NCBI GenBank assembly: GCA_023441845.1
Contig: JAEZNF010000617.1
Location: 1-10,034 of the forward strand
Source of the DNA: Bacillota bacterium
GTDB taxonomy: Bacteria; Bacillota; Clostridia; Acetivibrionales; DSM-2933
Direction: 5' to 3'
DNA: 10,034 bases
Part shown: positions 1 through 6,008 of the stretch, piece after piece
Numbering within the stretch: the first letter of the stretch is position 1
How the letters are laid out: each line of letters begins with the position of its first letter
Position numbers and translations under genes: made by a program
The notes under the pieces: model-generated
Seen by the model: the letters and a program-made list of their open reading frames with translations, nothing else
Database searches by the model: none
What the model was told of the DNA's origin: nothing

Positions 1-235
1 CAAACTCCTCGGGGTATAGCAGGCACCTAAACTTTCAATATAAGGATAATCAGAATGGAACACGGGAAGTCATACCTTTAGAGTCTGACAGGACGATGAA
101 AATGGATATGATGACAGAGGTGTCGTAGTAGTCGGAGGTTGGGAAAGCCAGCTACATGGCGAAGGGCACTAGACAGGCAAATAAAATAAATCTTTACAAG
201 TGAAGCTCTAACTCTCTGAAATACGAGTAGTGCAC

Positions 236-249
236 CATAGGAAACTATG
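236..249 (+). promoter_or_regulatory. Hairpin covering the maturase start codon (domain IVa-like)
   Basis: CATAG (236-240), a GAAA loop (241-244) and CTATG (245-249) form a perfect 5-bp stem with a GNRA tetraloop. The ATG start (247-249) lies in the 3' arm, and the only Shine-Dalgarno-like string, AGGA (239-242), spans stem and loop. In the Lactococcus Ll.LtrB intron, domain IVa holds the ribosome site and start codon and is the high-affinity maturase binding site, which gives translational autoregulation. The same role here is inferred from position and shape. Confidence 0.55.
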
Positions 250-2115
250 CATTTAAAGCACAGCTTCACGAGCGAAGCAGAACTTAAAGAAAAACTTGAT
301 TTTATTTATACTCAAAGCAAGAAAGGTAAGAATTTTCATGGAATAATGGAAGTCGCATTCAATGAGGTAACAATCATTACGGCTATTCATAACATTAAAC
401 CGAATAAGGGAGCAAATACACCTGGAATTGATAATCATAGAATTGACAACTACCTTCAAATGGAAAAGTATGAACTGATAGAATTAATACAAAAACAAGT
501 ATCAAATTACAGGCCAAGGCCAGTAAAACGCATATACATCAAAAATAGCAATGGAAAACTTCGACCATTAGGAATTCCAACAATCTTGGATAGAATAATA
601 CAAGAATGCATTAAGATAGTAATAGAGCCTATAGTAGAAGCGAAGTTCTTTCCAAATAGCTATGGTTTCAGACCTTACAGAGCAACTAAACACGCAGCAA
701 TGGATATAACCAACAAAATAAATGTCAATCGAAAAACCAAACCAACATACATAATTGAGGGCGATATAAAGTCCTACTTTGACAACATAAATCACAGGAT
801 ACTTCTCAAAAAGCTCTGGAGAATAGGTGTACATGATAAAAGAATACTGGCAATACTGAAGAAAATGCTTGATGCAGGATACTTGGAGGGAAATACATTC
901 TATGATACAGAATTCGGAACCGTTCAAGGTGGCGTAATTTCGCCATTACTGGCAAATGTATATCTAAATGATTTTGATTGGACAGTAGGAAAAATGTATC
1001 AATACCCTGAACGCAGATGTAAAAGAATAATAGATGACAGGACAAGGCTTCGAAATAGAGGAATTATTCCTAAATATCTCACTCGTTATGCTGATGATTG
1101 GACGCTACAAACAACCACAGAAGTAGAAGCCAATAGGCTTTTGAAATATTTAAACAAATATTTCAAACATAGACTAAAACTAGAACTCTCAAATGAAAAG
1201 ACAATCATTACAAACATACTGGAAAGGCCAATTAAATTTCTAGGGTTCATGATTAAGGCGGAAAAAGCAAGAAGTACACCGAAGAACCCAAAACCTACAA
1301 ATATAGTGGGCAAAACATTTCCAGATATGAATAAGGTAAAGGCAAAAACAGGAGAGATTCTGAAAGAGATTAAGAAACTGAAATATATGGAAACCAGGCA
1401 AAGAAAAGCTACACAAATTGAAAAGATTAACTCAATGATAATAGGAATTGCAGAATACAATAAAACAACTATATGCAGTAAGGCCTTCAATTACATAGAT
1501 TATAGGGTTAAAGAAACTGCTTATTATACCTTCAAAAGTATGTTCCGGAAGCAATACAAGCAACATAGAGTAAGCCTTGAAAAGCTGACCAACAGACCAC
1601 AAAGGCACAAAGCATACAAAACGGAAACATATGCAATAAAGCTTGACGGAATGTACATAGGTATAACAAAAGCGTTTATAACGCATAGTCAATGGATTAG
1701 ATTTCCATATAATCAGAAGATAACGCCATATACAGACGAAGGGAGGAATCTTTATTTGAAACAAGCAAATAAAAAGAAACTTCCTCTAAATGGGCCTCCG
1801 CTATATGATATTCAGGAACTGGAACAATGTAATAATAGCAGAAATTTTGAATACTACATGAATAGAGAATATGCGTATAATAGAGATGGCGGCAAATGTA
1901 AAATATGTGGAGAGGAACTTGTTGAATCAAACCGGCATTGTCATTGGATAAATGAAAATCAGCCGCTAAATAAAATCAACAAGGTTGCCAATCTGGCGTG
2001 GTTGTGTAAAACATGTGACGGATATATTCATAGTGAGAAGTTACCTGAAGGCATAGATAACGGTAAAATCAAGAAAATTCAAAAGTACCAGTCAAAGCTT
2101 AAACTAAAGATTTAA
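247..2115 (+). CDS. ltrA: Group II intron reverse transcriptase/maturase with C-terminal HNH-type domain
   Basis: 622-residue multifunctional intron protein. It helps the intron RNA fold and splice, then copies it into a new DNA site. Reverse transcriptase blocks appear in order: GIDN near 55, the KLRPLGIP block near 113, GDIKSYFDNI with catalytic D173, the QGGVISPLLAN block from Q227, and the active-site YADDW at 281-285 (D283, D284). KFLGF near 335 ends the RT core and leads into the maturase (X) region, roughly 350-500. The C-terminus carries a zinc-binding HNH-like unit: C551-x2-C554, H564, H566, N582, C587-x2-C590 and H595. The position expected for the general-base His of the usual HH pair is W567, and the His usually after the last Cys is D591, so DNA cleavage may be impaired. 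The ATG at 247 is the only good start ahead of the conserved region; its ribosome site is weak and lies inside a hairpin. Function is secure; endonuclease activity is not. Confidence 0.95.
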   Translation: MHLKHSFTSEAELKEKLDFIYTQSKKGKNFHGIMEVAFNEVTIITAIHNIKPNKGANTPGIDNHRIDNYLQMEKYELIELIQKQVSNYRPRPVKRIYIKNSNGKLRPLGIPTILDRIIQECIKIVIEPIVEAKFFPNSYGFRPYRATKHAAMDITNKINVNRKTKPTYIIEGDIKSYFDNINHRILLKKLWRIGVHDKRILAILKKMLDAGYLEGNTFYDTEFGTVQGGVISPLLANVYLNDFDWTVGKMYQYPERRCKRIIDDRTRLRNRGIIPKYLTRYADDWTLQTTTEVEANRLLKYLNKYFKHRLKLELSNEKTIITNILERPIKFLGFMIKAEKARSTPKNPKPTNIVGKTFPDMNKVKAKTGEILKEIKKLKYMETRQRKATQIEKINSMIIGIAEYNKTTICSKAFNYIDYRVKETAYYTFKSMFRKQYKQHRVSLEKLTNRPQRHKAYKTETYAIKLDGMYIGITKAFITHSQWIRFPYNQKITPYTDEGRNLYLKQANKKKLPLNGPPLYDIQELEQCNNSRNFEYYMNREYAYNRDGGKCKICGEELVESNRHCHWINENQPLNKINKVANLAWLCKTCDGYIHSEKLPEGIDNGKIKKIQKYQSKLKLKI

Positions 2116-2186
2116 TTTGCACGACACTTGTTGTGAGACAGTGAAGTGTTGAAAGCCGATGGAGGCAAGTAAGTTTGCTCGTTGGA

Positions 2187-2220
2187 AAGCCGGATGAATT
2201 GAAAGGTTCCGGTCCGGTTT
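2187..2220 (+). ncRNA. Group II intron domain V (catalytic hairpin)
   Basis: AAGCCGGAU pairs with GUCCGGUUU (two G-U pairs at either side of the stem), a two-base CG bulge follows, then GAAUU pairs with GGUUC around a GAAA tetraloop. The length is exactly the canonical 34 nt. The AGC catalytic triad (2188-2190) and the CG bulge are the metal-binding core of the ribozyme. With all of these intact I infer that the intron is still catalytically competent. Confidence 0.92.
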
Positions 2221-2269
2221 GGAGGAGGGGAAAAGGCAGAGATTACTTCAAAGCCTTACCTATTCCTAT
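2221..2269 (+). ncRNA. Group II intron domain VI with candidate branch-point A
   Basis: The G/A-rich left arm from 2221 (ending AAGGC, 2233-2237) pairs with the right arm starting GCCTT (2253-2257). An unpaired A at 2258 is followed by CC, which pairs with GG of the left arm, so A2258 is the natural branch-point candidate. The arm continues to a CTAT end at 2269. The outer part of the stem has wobble pairs and mismatches, and the distance from A2258 to the end (11 nt) is longer than the common 7-8 nt, so either the junction or the branch point may be off. Confidence 0.65.
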
Positions 2270-2327
2270 AGAAATCCAGTTGCCGGGATATCCTGCACCC
2301 CTTATGGTGGTTAAAAGATACAAGTAA
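2270..2327 (+). CDS. Possible 3' exon: C-terminal tail of an interrupted gene
   Basis: Directly after the intron an open frame reads EIQLPGYPAPLMVVKRYK and then stops (TAA 2325-2327). The residue mix (hydrophobic, Pro/Gly turn, basic tail) looks like a genuine protein end. It recalls the last strand of small class I SAM-dependent methyltransferases, but this is a weak impression. If real, the intron sits near the 3' end of a gene whose body lies left of the window, and splicing would be needed to make the full protein. An 18-codon open frame can occur by chance, and the opposite strand is also partly open here, so confidence is low. Confidence 0.35.
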
Positions 2328-2383
2328 TATCTACACTTGATGCCTATATTATCGCATAGAAACTCTATAATACCGTGGCAGTG

Positions 2384-3010
2384 TCAAATTCCTTTGTTAT
2401 GTACATAAACATTTTCACAAAATAATGTTACTTTATGAGATATGTTTAGCAAGCCAAAACCTAATATACTACCAATAATGCTTCCAACTAAGCATATAGC
2501 AATAGTTAATAGTTGATTTATAGGCATAACTACTTTTACAGTAGTATATAAGCAAATAAGCACTCCTGTAATAAAGGAAATAAAAATTAAATTGCGAATT
2601 TTCCCCACTTTATCAAATAATATTGGAGTAAAGTATCCTATAGGCGAAAATACAAGAATTGCTGATGTGGTACCTAATATAAACGATAGAAAATTATTTT
2701 CAGCGCCTGCAACAGCAATAAAAGAACCTATTCTATAAATGGTTAGATAAAAAATAATACCCAGTATAATATTGGGAACTTTTCGGTAGCATAACGAGAC
2801 TTTGTTAATCTTCTTTGTTATTTCAATGTTATTTCCGAACTGTTCAATTGCTTTAGTTACGGCTTCTTTCTCACTAAATCCTTCTGAAATAAACTCCTGT
2901 TTAAGCATTTGGAGGTGGTCTAAAAACTCTTCAAACATTTCGTCTTTTTGTTTTTTGCTTAAATTCAGGTTATTTACGATTGAGTTTATGTAAACTTCAA
3001 ATTCATACAT
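2384..3010 (-). CDS. Permease-prefix-domain membrane protein partnered with PadR
   Basis: 208 residues. Residues 1-65 form a soluble helical domain with the pattern of permease prefix / DUF1700-type proteins: INSIVNNLNL, E..DHL near 28-33, then EGFSEKEAVTKAIEQFG (43-59). Four hydrophobic segments follow, at about 79-101, 107-131, 139-161 and 166-190, so it is an integral membrane protein with a short tail. The start is supported by a strong ribosome site, GGGAGGG at 3017-3023. Its first 25 bases overlap the end of the PadR gene, which points to co-transcription and translational coupling. In clostridia such proteins often sit between a PadR repressor and an ABC-type permease or efflux system; no transporter follows here. 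Biochemical function is unknown. The gene is more AT-rich than the his genes. Confidence 0.7.
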   Translation of the reverse strand: MYEFEVYINSIVNNLNLSKKQKDEMFEEFLDHLQMLKQEFISEGFSEKEAVTKAIEQFGNNIEITKKINKVSLCYRKVPNIILGIIFYLTIYRIGSFIAVAGAENNFLSFILGTTSAILVFSPIGYFTPILFDKVGKIRNLIFISFITGVLICLYTTVKVVMPINQLLTIAICLVGSIIGSILGFGLLNISHKVTLFCENVYVHNKGI

Positions 3011-3333
3011 GAAAATCCCTCCCTACATGATTTAATTAAATTATTTAAGAAATCCCATTCACTCAATTTTTCGACTAGGATCTTTTTTCCCGCTTCCGTA
3101 ATGCTGTAGTATTTACGTCGTCCACCAGAATCCGAGTCTCCCCAATATGATTTTATAAGACCTTTTTTTTCTAATCTTTGAAGTCCCGGATATAAAGTAC
3201 CTTCACCCATACTATATAAATTGTTGCTCTTTTCCTTTAGTCTTTTAGCAATTTCATATCCGTATAAGTCTTCCTTTTCAATAAGCGATAATAGCAAAAT
3301 ATCAGTGCTACCTTTCATTAATTCTTTGTTCAT
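2986..3333 (-). CDS. PadR-family transcriptional repressor
   Basis: 115 residues, the usual size of a small PadR protein. It has the winged-helix features in order: helix DILLLSLIEKEDLYGYEIAKRL (11-32), recognition region with GEGTLYPGLQRLEKKGLI (43-60), and the wing with GGRRKYYSITEAGKK (70-84), followed by a C-terminal helix. PadR proteins are dimeric DNA-binding repressors that often respond to small hydrophobic compounds or cell-envelope stress and control a neighbouring membrane protein. Here the gene overlaps the membrane-protein gene downstream, and the promoter upstream overlaps a small palindrome, so autoregulation of a two-gene operon is likely. ATG at 3331-3333 is preceded by GGTGG. 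The last ~15 residues (SCREGFSCMNLKFT) do not look conserved and may reflect the overlap. Confidence 0.88.
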   Translation of the reverse strand: MNKELMKGSTDILLLSLIEKEDLYGYEIAKRLKEKSNNLYSMGEGTLYPGLQRLEKKGLIKSYWGDSDSGGRRKYYSITEAGKKILVEKLSEWDFLNNLIKSCREGFSCMNLKFT

Positions 3334-3363
3334 TTTTCCACCACCATCGTAATAATTAAATAC

Positions 3364-3392
3364 ATTGTACTACAACTTACATCGTTTTACAA
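3364..3392 (-). promoter_or_regulatory. Promoter of the padR operon with overlapping candidate operator
   Basis: On the minus strand, TTGTAA (3387-3392, 4 of 6) and TACAAT (3364-3369, 5 of 6) are separated by 17 nt. The palindrome TTGTA-C-TACAA (3365-3375, plus-strand reading) covers the -10 box, a good place for a repressor. PadR operators often have ATGT/ACAT-like half-sites; this one is related but not identical. The stretch upstream (3398-3423) is almost pure A/T in phased runs and could act as an UP element. Confidence 0.6.
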
Positions 3393-3425
3393 TATATTTG
3401 AAAAATTTTTAAATTTAAATATTAG

Positions 3426-3581
3426 AAATCGGATAATGCCGGATTATTTGAATTTAAGCTTAATCTACAAGGGATTTTACCAAAAAAGAGAATAGCTAGG
3501 ATAACATATGGTGCAGAATGGGGTTATATTAACATAAAAGGTGAGTTTGTATATAAGCCTAAAGGTTTTGATTTGTGGTAA
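3426..3581 (+). pseudogene. Remnant of a WG-repeat protein (C-terminal end only)
   Basis: An open frame of 51 codons lies between TAG (3423-3425) and TAA (3579-3581) with no credible start codon or ribosome site. The C-terminal part contains AEWGYINIKGEFVYKP, which fits the WG (KWG) beta-repeat pattern of W-G-[YF]-I-[DN]-x-x-G-x-x-V, followed by a short tail. I infer that this is the 3' stump of a larger WG-repeat gene, most of which was lost by deletion or rearrangement. WG-repeat proteins are common in clostridia and mostly of unknown role. A chance open frame is possible but the repeat pattern argues against it. Confidence 0.45.
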
Positions 3582-3610
3582 ATCAACTGTATTCACTATA
3601 ATATTAAGAC

Positions 3611-3647
3611 GAGTGGGCTGAGATCTTCCCGGCCCACTCTTTATATT
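3611..3647 (+). terminator. Terminator-like hairpin after the WG remnant
   Basis: GAGTGGGC (3611-3618) and GCCCACTC (3632-3639) form a perfect 8-bp GC-rich stem with a 13-nt loop, followed by TTTATATT. The T tail is interrupted by A, so it is a moderate intrinsic terminator for plus-strand transcription. It may also stop minus-strand transcription coming from the SLOG remnant at 3687. Confidence 0.55.
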
Positions 3648-3686
3648 GGAGCGAAGCAAAGTCTATATTTGAAGAACTAAAAACTA

Positions 3687-3983
3687 TTAGCAAATTTCCA
3701 GAAAAGGAATCCGCGCTTTTTTAACCAGTGACAACATGTGTTTCGTCCCCTTGCTATTTTCCAAATCAGGATGAAACGCCAAAACAAAATCCGGCTTTCC
3801 CTCCTTGAGCATCTTGGCATTCCGAATTGGCCCGGCTGCCTTCCTGAATGTCGGCCAATTGGCCGGAAACTCAACATAAGGTAAACCGTAAGCCCTCGCA
3901 GCATTCTCAGGGATAAAGTGTAAACACGGAGAATCTTTTCCGTTGACAGTGAAATAAAACTTTACAGGTTGACAAATTTCCAA
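3687..3983 (-). pseudogene. Truncated YspA/DUF2493-type SLOG protein
   Basis: Residues 27-97 of this frame match the C-terminal half of the YspA (cpYpsA-related, DUF2493) SLOG family: AARAYGLPYVEFPANW, AGPIRN (50-55), ML (58-59), PDFVLAFHPDLENSKGTKHM (64-83) and the closing strand RIPFLEI. Full-length members begin with a Rossmann-like strand, a GGRDF-type motif and a GGAxGAD loop that bind a nucleotide-like ligand; these are absent. The first ~25 residues have no family resemblance, the only start is TTG at 3981-3983, and that codon lies inside the spacer of the his promoter on the opposite strand. I therefore read it as a 5'-truncated remnant. YspA-like genes are common in phages and other mobile DNA, which fits the disturbed surroundings. 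The alternative is a short functional half-domain. Confidence 0.55.
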
Positions 3984-3997
3984 TCAACCTTTATAAT
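3969..3997 (+). promoter_or_regulatory. Consensus sigma-A promoter of the his operon
   Basis: TTGACA (3969-3974) and TATAAT (3992-3997) are both perfect matches, separated by the optimal 17 nt. Transcription should begin near 4004, leaving a leader of about 53 nt before hisZ. That leader is too short for a T-box or classical attenuator, so the promoter looks strong and possibly constitutive unless a repressor acts. It lies across the 5' end of the truncated SLOG frame on the other strand. Confidence 0.85.
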
Positions 3998-4019
3998 ATT
4001 GTTAATTCATTAATGTATA

Positions 4020-4045
4020 ACTTTAACACGATAAAGCGATAAAGT
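4020..4045 (+). repeat. Tandem CGATAAAG repeat in the hisZ leader
   Basis: CGATAAAG occurs twice in tandem (4029-4036 and 4037-4044), just before the ribosome site. ACTTTA at 4020-4025 can pair with TAAAGT at 4040-4045, and CTTTA (4021-4025) alternatively with the first TAAAG (4032-4036). The hairpins are short and AT-rich, so any regulatory role is speculative. Confidence 0.35.
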
Positions 4046-4046
4046 G

Positions 4047-4051
4047 AGGTG
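4047..4051 (+). promoter_or_regulatory. Ribosome site selecting the hisZ TTG start
   Basis: AGGTG is followed by 6 nt and then TTG at 4058. It overlaps the upstream in-frame GTG at 4049, which therefore cannot use it. This decides in favour of the TTG start. Confidence 0.65.
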
Positions 4052-4057
4052 CTTGTT

Positions 4058-5320
4058 TTGGCAAAATGGAAGATATACACCCCAGAGGGTGTGCAGGATA
4101 TACTTTTTAACGAATGCTACATAAAGAGAAACCTGGAAGAAAAAATTAGGGGCATGTTTAGAATGTGGGGTTATTATGAGATTGAGACGCCCACACTTGA
4201 ATTCTATGATGTGTTTTCAACCGAGGCAGAGGCCACCCCGCAGGAGACAATGTTCAAGTTTTTCGACCAGCAGGGAAGGATACTGGTATTAAGGCCAGAT
4301 ATTACAATACCCGTTGCAAGGCTTTCGGCTACGAAGTACAGGGATATGAACCTTCCGATCAGGTATTCCTACATAGGAAATACATTTAAGTACAATGAAC
4401 TTGGCGGGGGTAAACAAAAGGAGTTCACGCAGGCCGGAGTTGAAATTATCGGCGTAAATACGCCCGAAGCTGATGCGGAGGTAATAGCAACGGCAATTAA
4501 TGCAGTTAAGGCTACAGGACTTGAAAATTTCCAGATTGACATCGGGCAGGTGGAGTTTTTCAAGGGTTTGATGGAAGAGGCGGGCTTGCCTGAGAAGGAC
4601 ATTGAGCAAATACGCACTCTTATAGACAAGAAGGATTTCCTGGGTGTTGAGGAACTGGTGAAGGAACAGGATATTAGAGAAGAGCTTAAAGATCTGATAT
4701 TAAGCCTTCCGAAGTTGTTCGGCTCTACCGATGTAATAGACAGGATGGAGCAGGTTACTTTCAATGAGCGGTCATTAGCGGCACTCGAAAATTTAAGAAA
4801 GGTGCTTGAGATCCTGGAAGATTACGGTTTGAGCAAGTATGTTTCGGTGGACCTTGGTATGGTGCGGAGCATTAACTATTATACCGGGATTATTTTCAGG
4901 GGATTTACTTACGGAGTAGGCTTCCCGATTTTGAGCGGCGGCAGGTACGACAACCTTGTTGAGAAATTCGGCAAGAAGTGCCCGGCAATAGGTTTTTCAC
5001 TGGGCATAAATATGGTCATGACGGCTTTGGACAGGCAAAAAATAGATTCCCAAAAGCCAAAGACAGACAGCCTGATATGCTGCCAAAAAGAAGGGCGTAA
5101 GACAGCCTTCAAGGTATGTGAGGAATTGAGGAAACAAGGGCTGGTTATTGAAATGGGTATTCTCCAATATGATATTGATTCCATTAAGAAATATGCTGCC
5201 GGCAAGAGTATTGGAGGAATAATAAATATCATTGACAGCGAGAATATAGAGATACACGAGATTGAAACGGGTAATGTTTCAAAGGTTACCCTCACTGAAC
5301 TCATTAATAAGAATAATTAA
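4058..5320 (+). CDS. hisZ: ATP phosphoribosyltransferase regulatory subunit HisZ
   Basis: 420-residue paralogue of histidyl-tRNA synthetase. It has no synthetase role but is required for short-form HisG to catalyse and feel histidine feedback in the first step of histidine synthesis. Class II synthetase-like features are visible: TPEGVQDI near 8-15, [12 protein letters not shown] (78-89), the motif 2-like [12 protein letters not shown] (121-132), SGGRYDNL (293-300) and AIGFSLGI (310-317). The region after about 335 is a reduced alpha/beta tail where synthetases have the anticodon-binding domain. The TTG at 4058 gives the family-typical N-terminus [10 protein letters not shown]; the GTG at 4049 would add three residues but overlaps the ribosome site. 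It is the first gene after the consensus promoter, and hisG, its obligate partner, follows 37 nt later. Confidence 0.95.
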   Translation: MAKWKIYTPEGVQDILFNECYIKRNLEEKIRGMFRMWGYYEIETPTLEFYDVFSTEAEATPQETMFKFFDQQGRILVLRPDITIPVARLSATKYRDMNLPIRYSYIGNTFKYNELGGGKQKEFTQAGVEIIGVNTPEADAEVIATAINAVKATGLENFQIDIGQVEFFKGLMEEAGLPEKDIEQIRTLIDKKDFLGVEELVKEQDIREELKDLILSLPKLFGSTDVIDRMEQVTFNERSLAALENLRKVLEILEDYGLSKYVSVDLGMVRSINYYTGIIFRGFTYGVGFPILSGGRYDNLVEKFGKKCPAIGFSLGINMVMTALDRQKIDSQKPKTDSLICCQKEGRKTAFKVCEELRKQGLVIEMGILQYDIDSIKKYAAGKSIGGIINIIDSENIEIHEIETGNVSKVTLTELINKNN

Positions 5321-5357
5321 TTTTAAGCATATAATTTTCTTCGGTCGGGAGGTATAT

Positions 5358-5999
5358 ATGAGATATTTGACAATTGCGCTTTCGAAAGGAAGGCTTACCG
5401 ATTTATCGGTGGAACTGTTTGAAGCAATAGGAATAGATTGTTCGGAATTGAAAGGCTCTTCGAGAAAACTGATCTTACATGATGAAACCAATAAGATAAA
5501 ATTTTTTCTGGCAAAACCAAGTGATGTACCTACATATGTTGAATACGGTGCTGCCGATATAGGAATAGTAGGAAAGGACACCCTTTTAGAAGAAGGAAGA
5601 CACCTTTATGAAGTCCTGAACCTTGGCTTTGCAGCGTGCAAGATGTGTGTGGCAGGCCCGGCAGAGCTCCAGGGCAAGCTTGATGAGCTCAACAACAAAA
5701 GGGTGGGAACCAAATACCCCAGAATTGCCAGGGAATACTTCGAGCATAAGAGGAAGGAATCAATAGAGGTTATAAAGCTGAACGGTTCGGTAGAACTTGC
5801 CCCATTGGTCGGGCTGTCGGAGGTCATTGTGGATCTGGTTGAGAGTGGAAGGACGCTCAAAGAAAACGGACTTGTGGTTTTGGATACAATCGCCGACATC
5901 AGTGCAAGAATGGTTGTAAACCGCGTCAGCATGAAAATGGAAAGCGAAAGGATAAATAGGATTATAGACGGCGTCAGAGAGCAGTTGGAGAAGAGGTGA
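5358..5999 (+). CDS. hisG: ATP phosphoribosyltransferase catalytic subunit, short form
   Basis: Joins ATP and PRPP to give phosphoribosyl-ATP, the committed step of histidine synthesis. At 213 residues it is the short form, which lacks the C-terminal histidine-binding regulatory domain of the long form and works as a complex with HisZ, encoded just upstream. The N-terminus [12 protein letters not shown] (2-13) and the family signature running from E146 to L167 (with G152, S154, D159, SGRTL at 163-167) that binds PRPP are clear. ATG at 5358 is chosen because it directly follows GGGAGG (5347-5352) at 5 nt spacing; the frame is open further left, into hisZ, but that extension is not family-like. 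The TGA stop lies 9 nt before hisD. Confidence 0.96.
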   Translation: MRYLTIALSKGRLTDLSVELFEAIGIDCSELKGSSRKLILHDETNKIKFFLAKPSDVPTYVEYGAADIGIVGKDTLLEEGRHLYEVLNLGFAACKMCVAGPAELQGKLDELNNKRVGTKYPRIAREYFEHKRKESIEVIKLNGSVELAPLVGLSEVIVDLVESGRTLKENGLVVLDTIADISARMVVNRVSMKMESERINRIIDGVREQLEKR

Positions 6000-6008
6000 C
6001 GGTAAAAG

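Larger units (their letters stand above)
1..2269 (+). mobile_element. Group II intron (retroelement), 5' end outside window
   Basis: A self-splicing, mobile ribozyme that encodes its own reverse transcriptase/maturase. The 3' end is well supported: a 34-nt domain V with an AGC triad, CG bulge and GAAA tetraloop at 2187-2220 is followed by a domain VI-like stem ending near 2269. The maturase frame (247-2115) lies in the position of the domain IV loop. Bases 1-235 are structured, non-coding sequence that I take to be the rest of domain I plus domains II-III; I could not assign individual EBS or tertiary contacts. The usual GUGYG-type 5' end is not visible, so the start must lie to the left. The 3' splice junction is placed after CTAT at 2266-2269 by analogy with other introns ending in AY and could be a few bases off. 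Since 5' exon and IBS sequences are missing, target-site pairing cannot be read here. Confidence 0.9.

Noticed and set aside
1..246. Possible CRISPR or tRNA-like structure left of the maturase
   Set aside because: No regular repeats or cloverleaf; the sequence fits group II intron RNA better.
2328..2383. Weak AT hairpin between the possible 3' exon and the converging membrane-protein gene
   Set aside because: Stem is almost all A-T with bulges and no T-run; not enough to call a terminator.
3573..3602. Plus-strand promoter TTGTGG-18-TATAAT
   Set aside because: The -35 is poor and it leads straight into the hairpin at 3611 with no plus-strand gene before 3969.
3677..3904. 75-codon minus-strand frame within the SLOG remnant
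   Set aside because: Out of frame with the recognisable YspA-like motifs; a shadow.
5262..5357. N-terminal extension of hisG overlapping hisZ
   Set aside because: The frame is open but the extra 32 residues are unlike HisG, while ATG 5358 has an ideal ribosome site and the family N-terminus.
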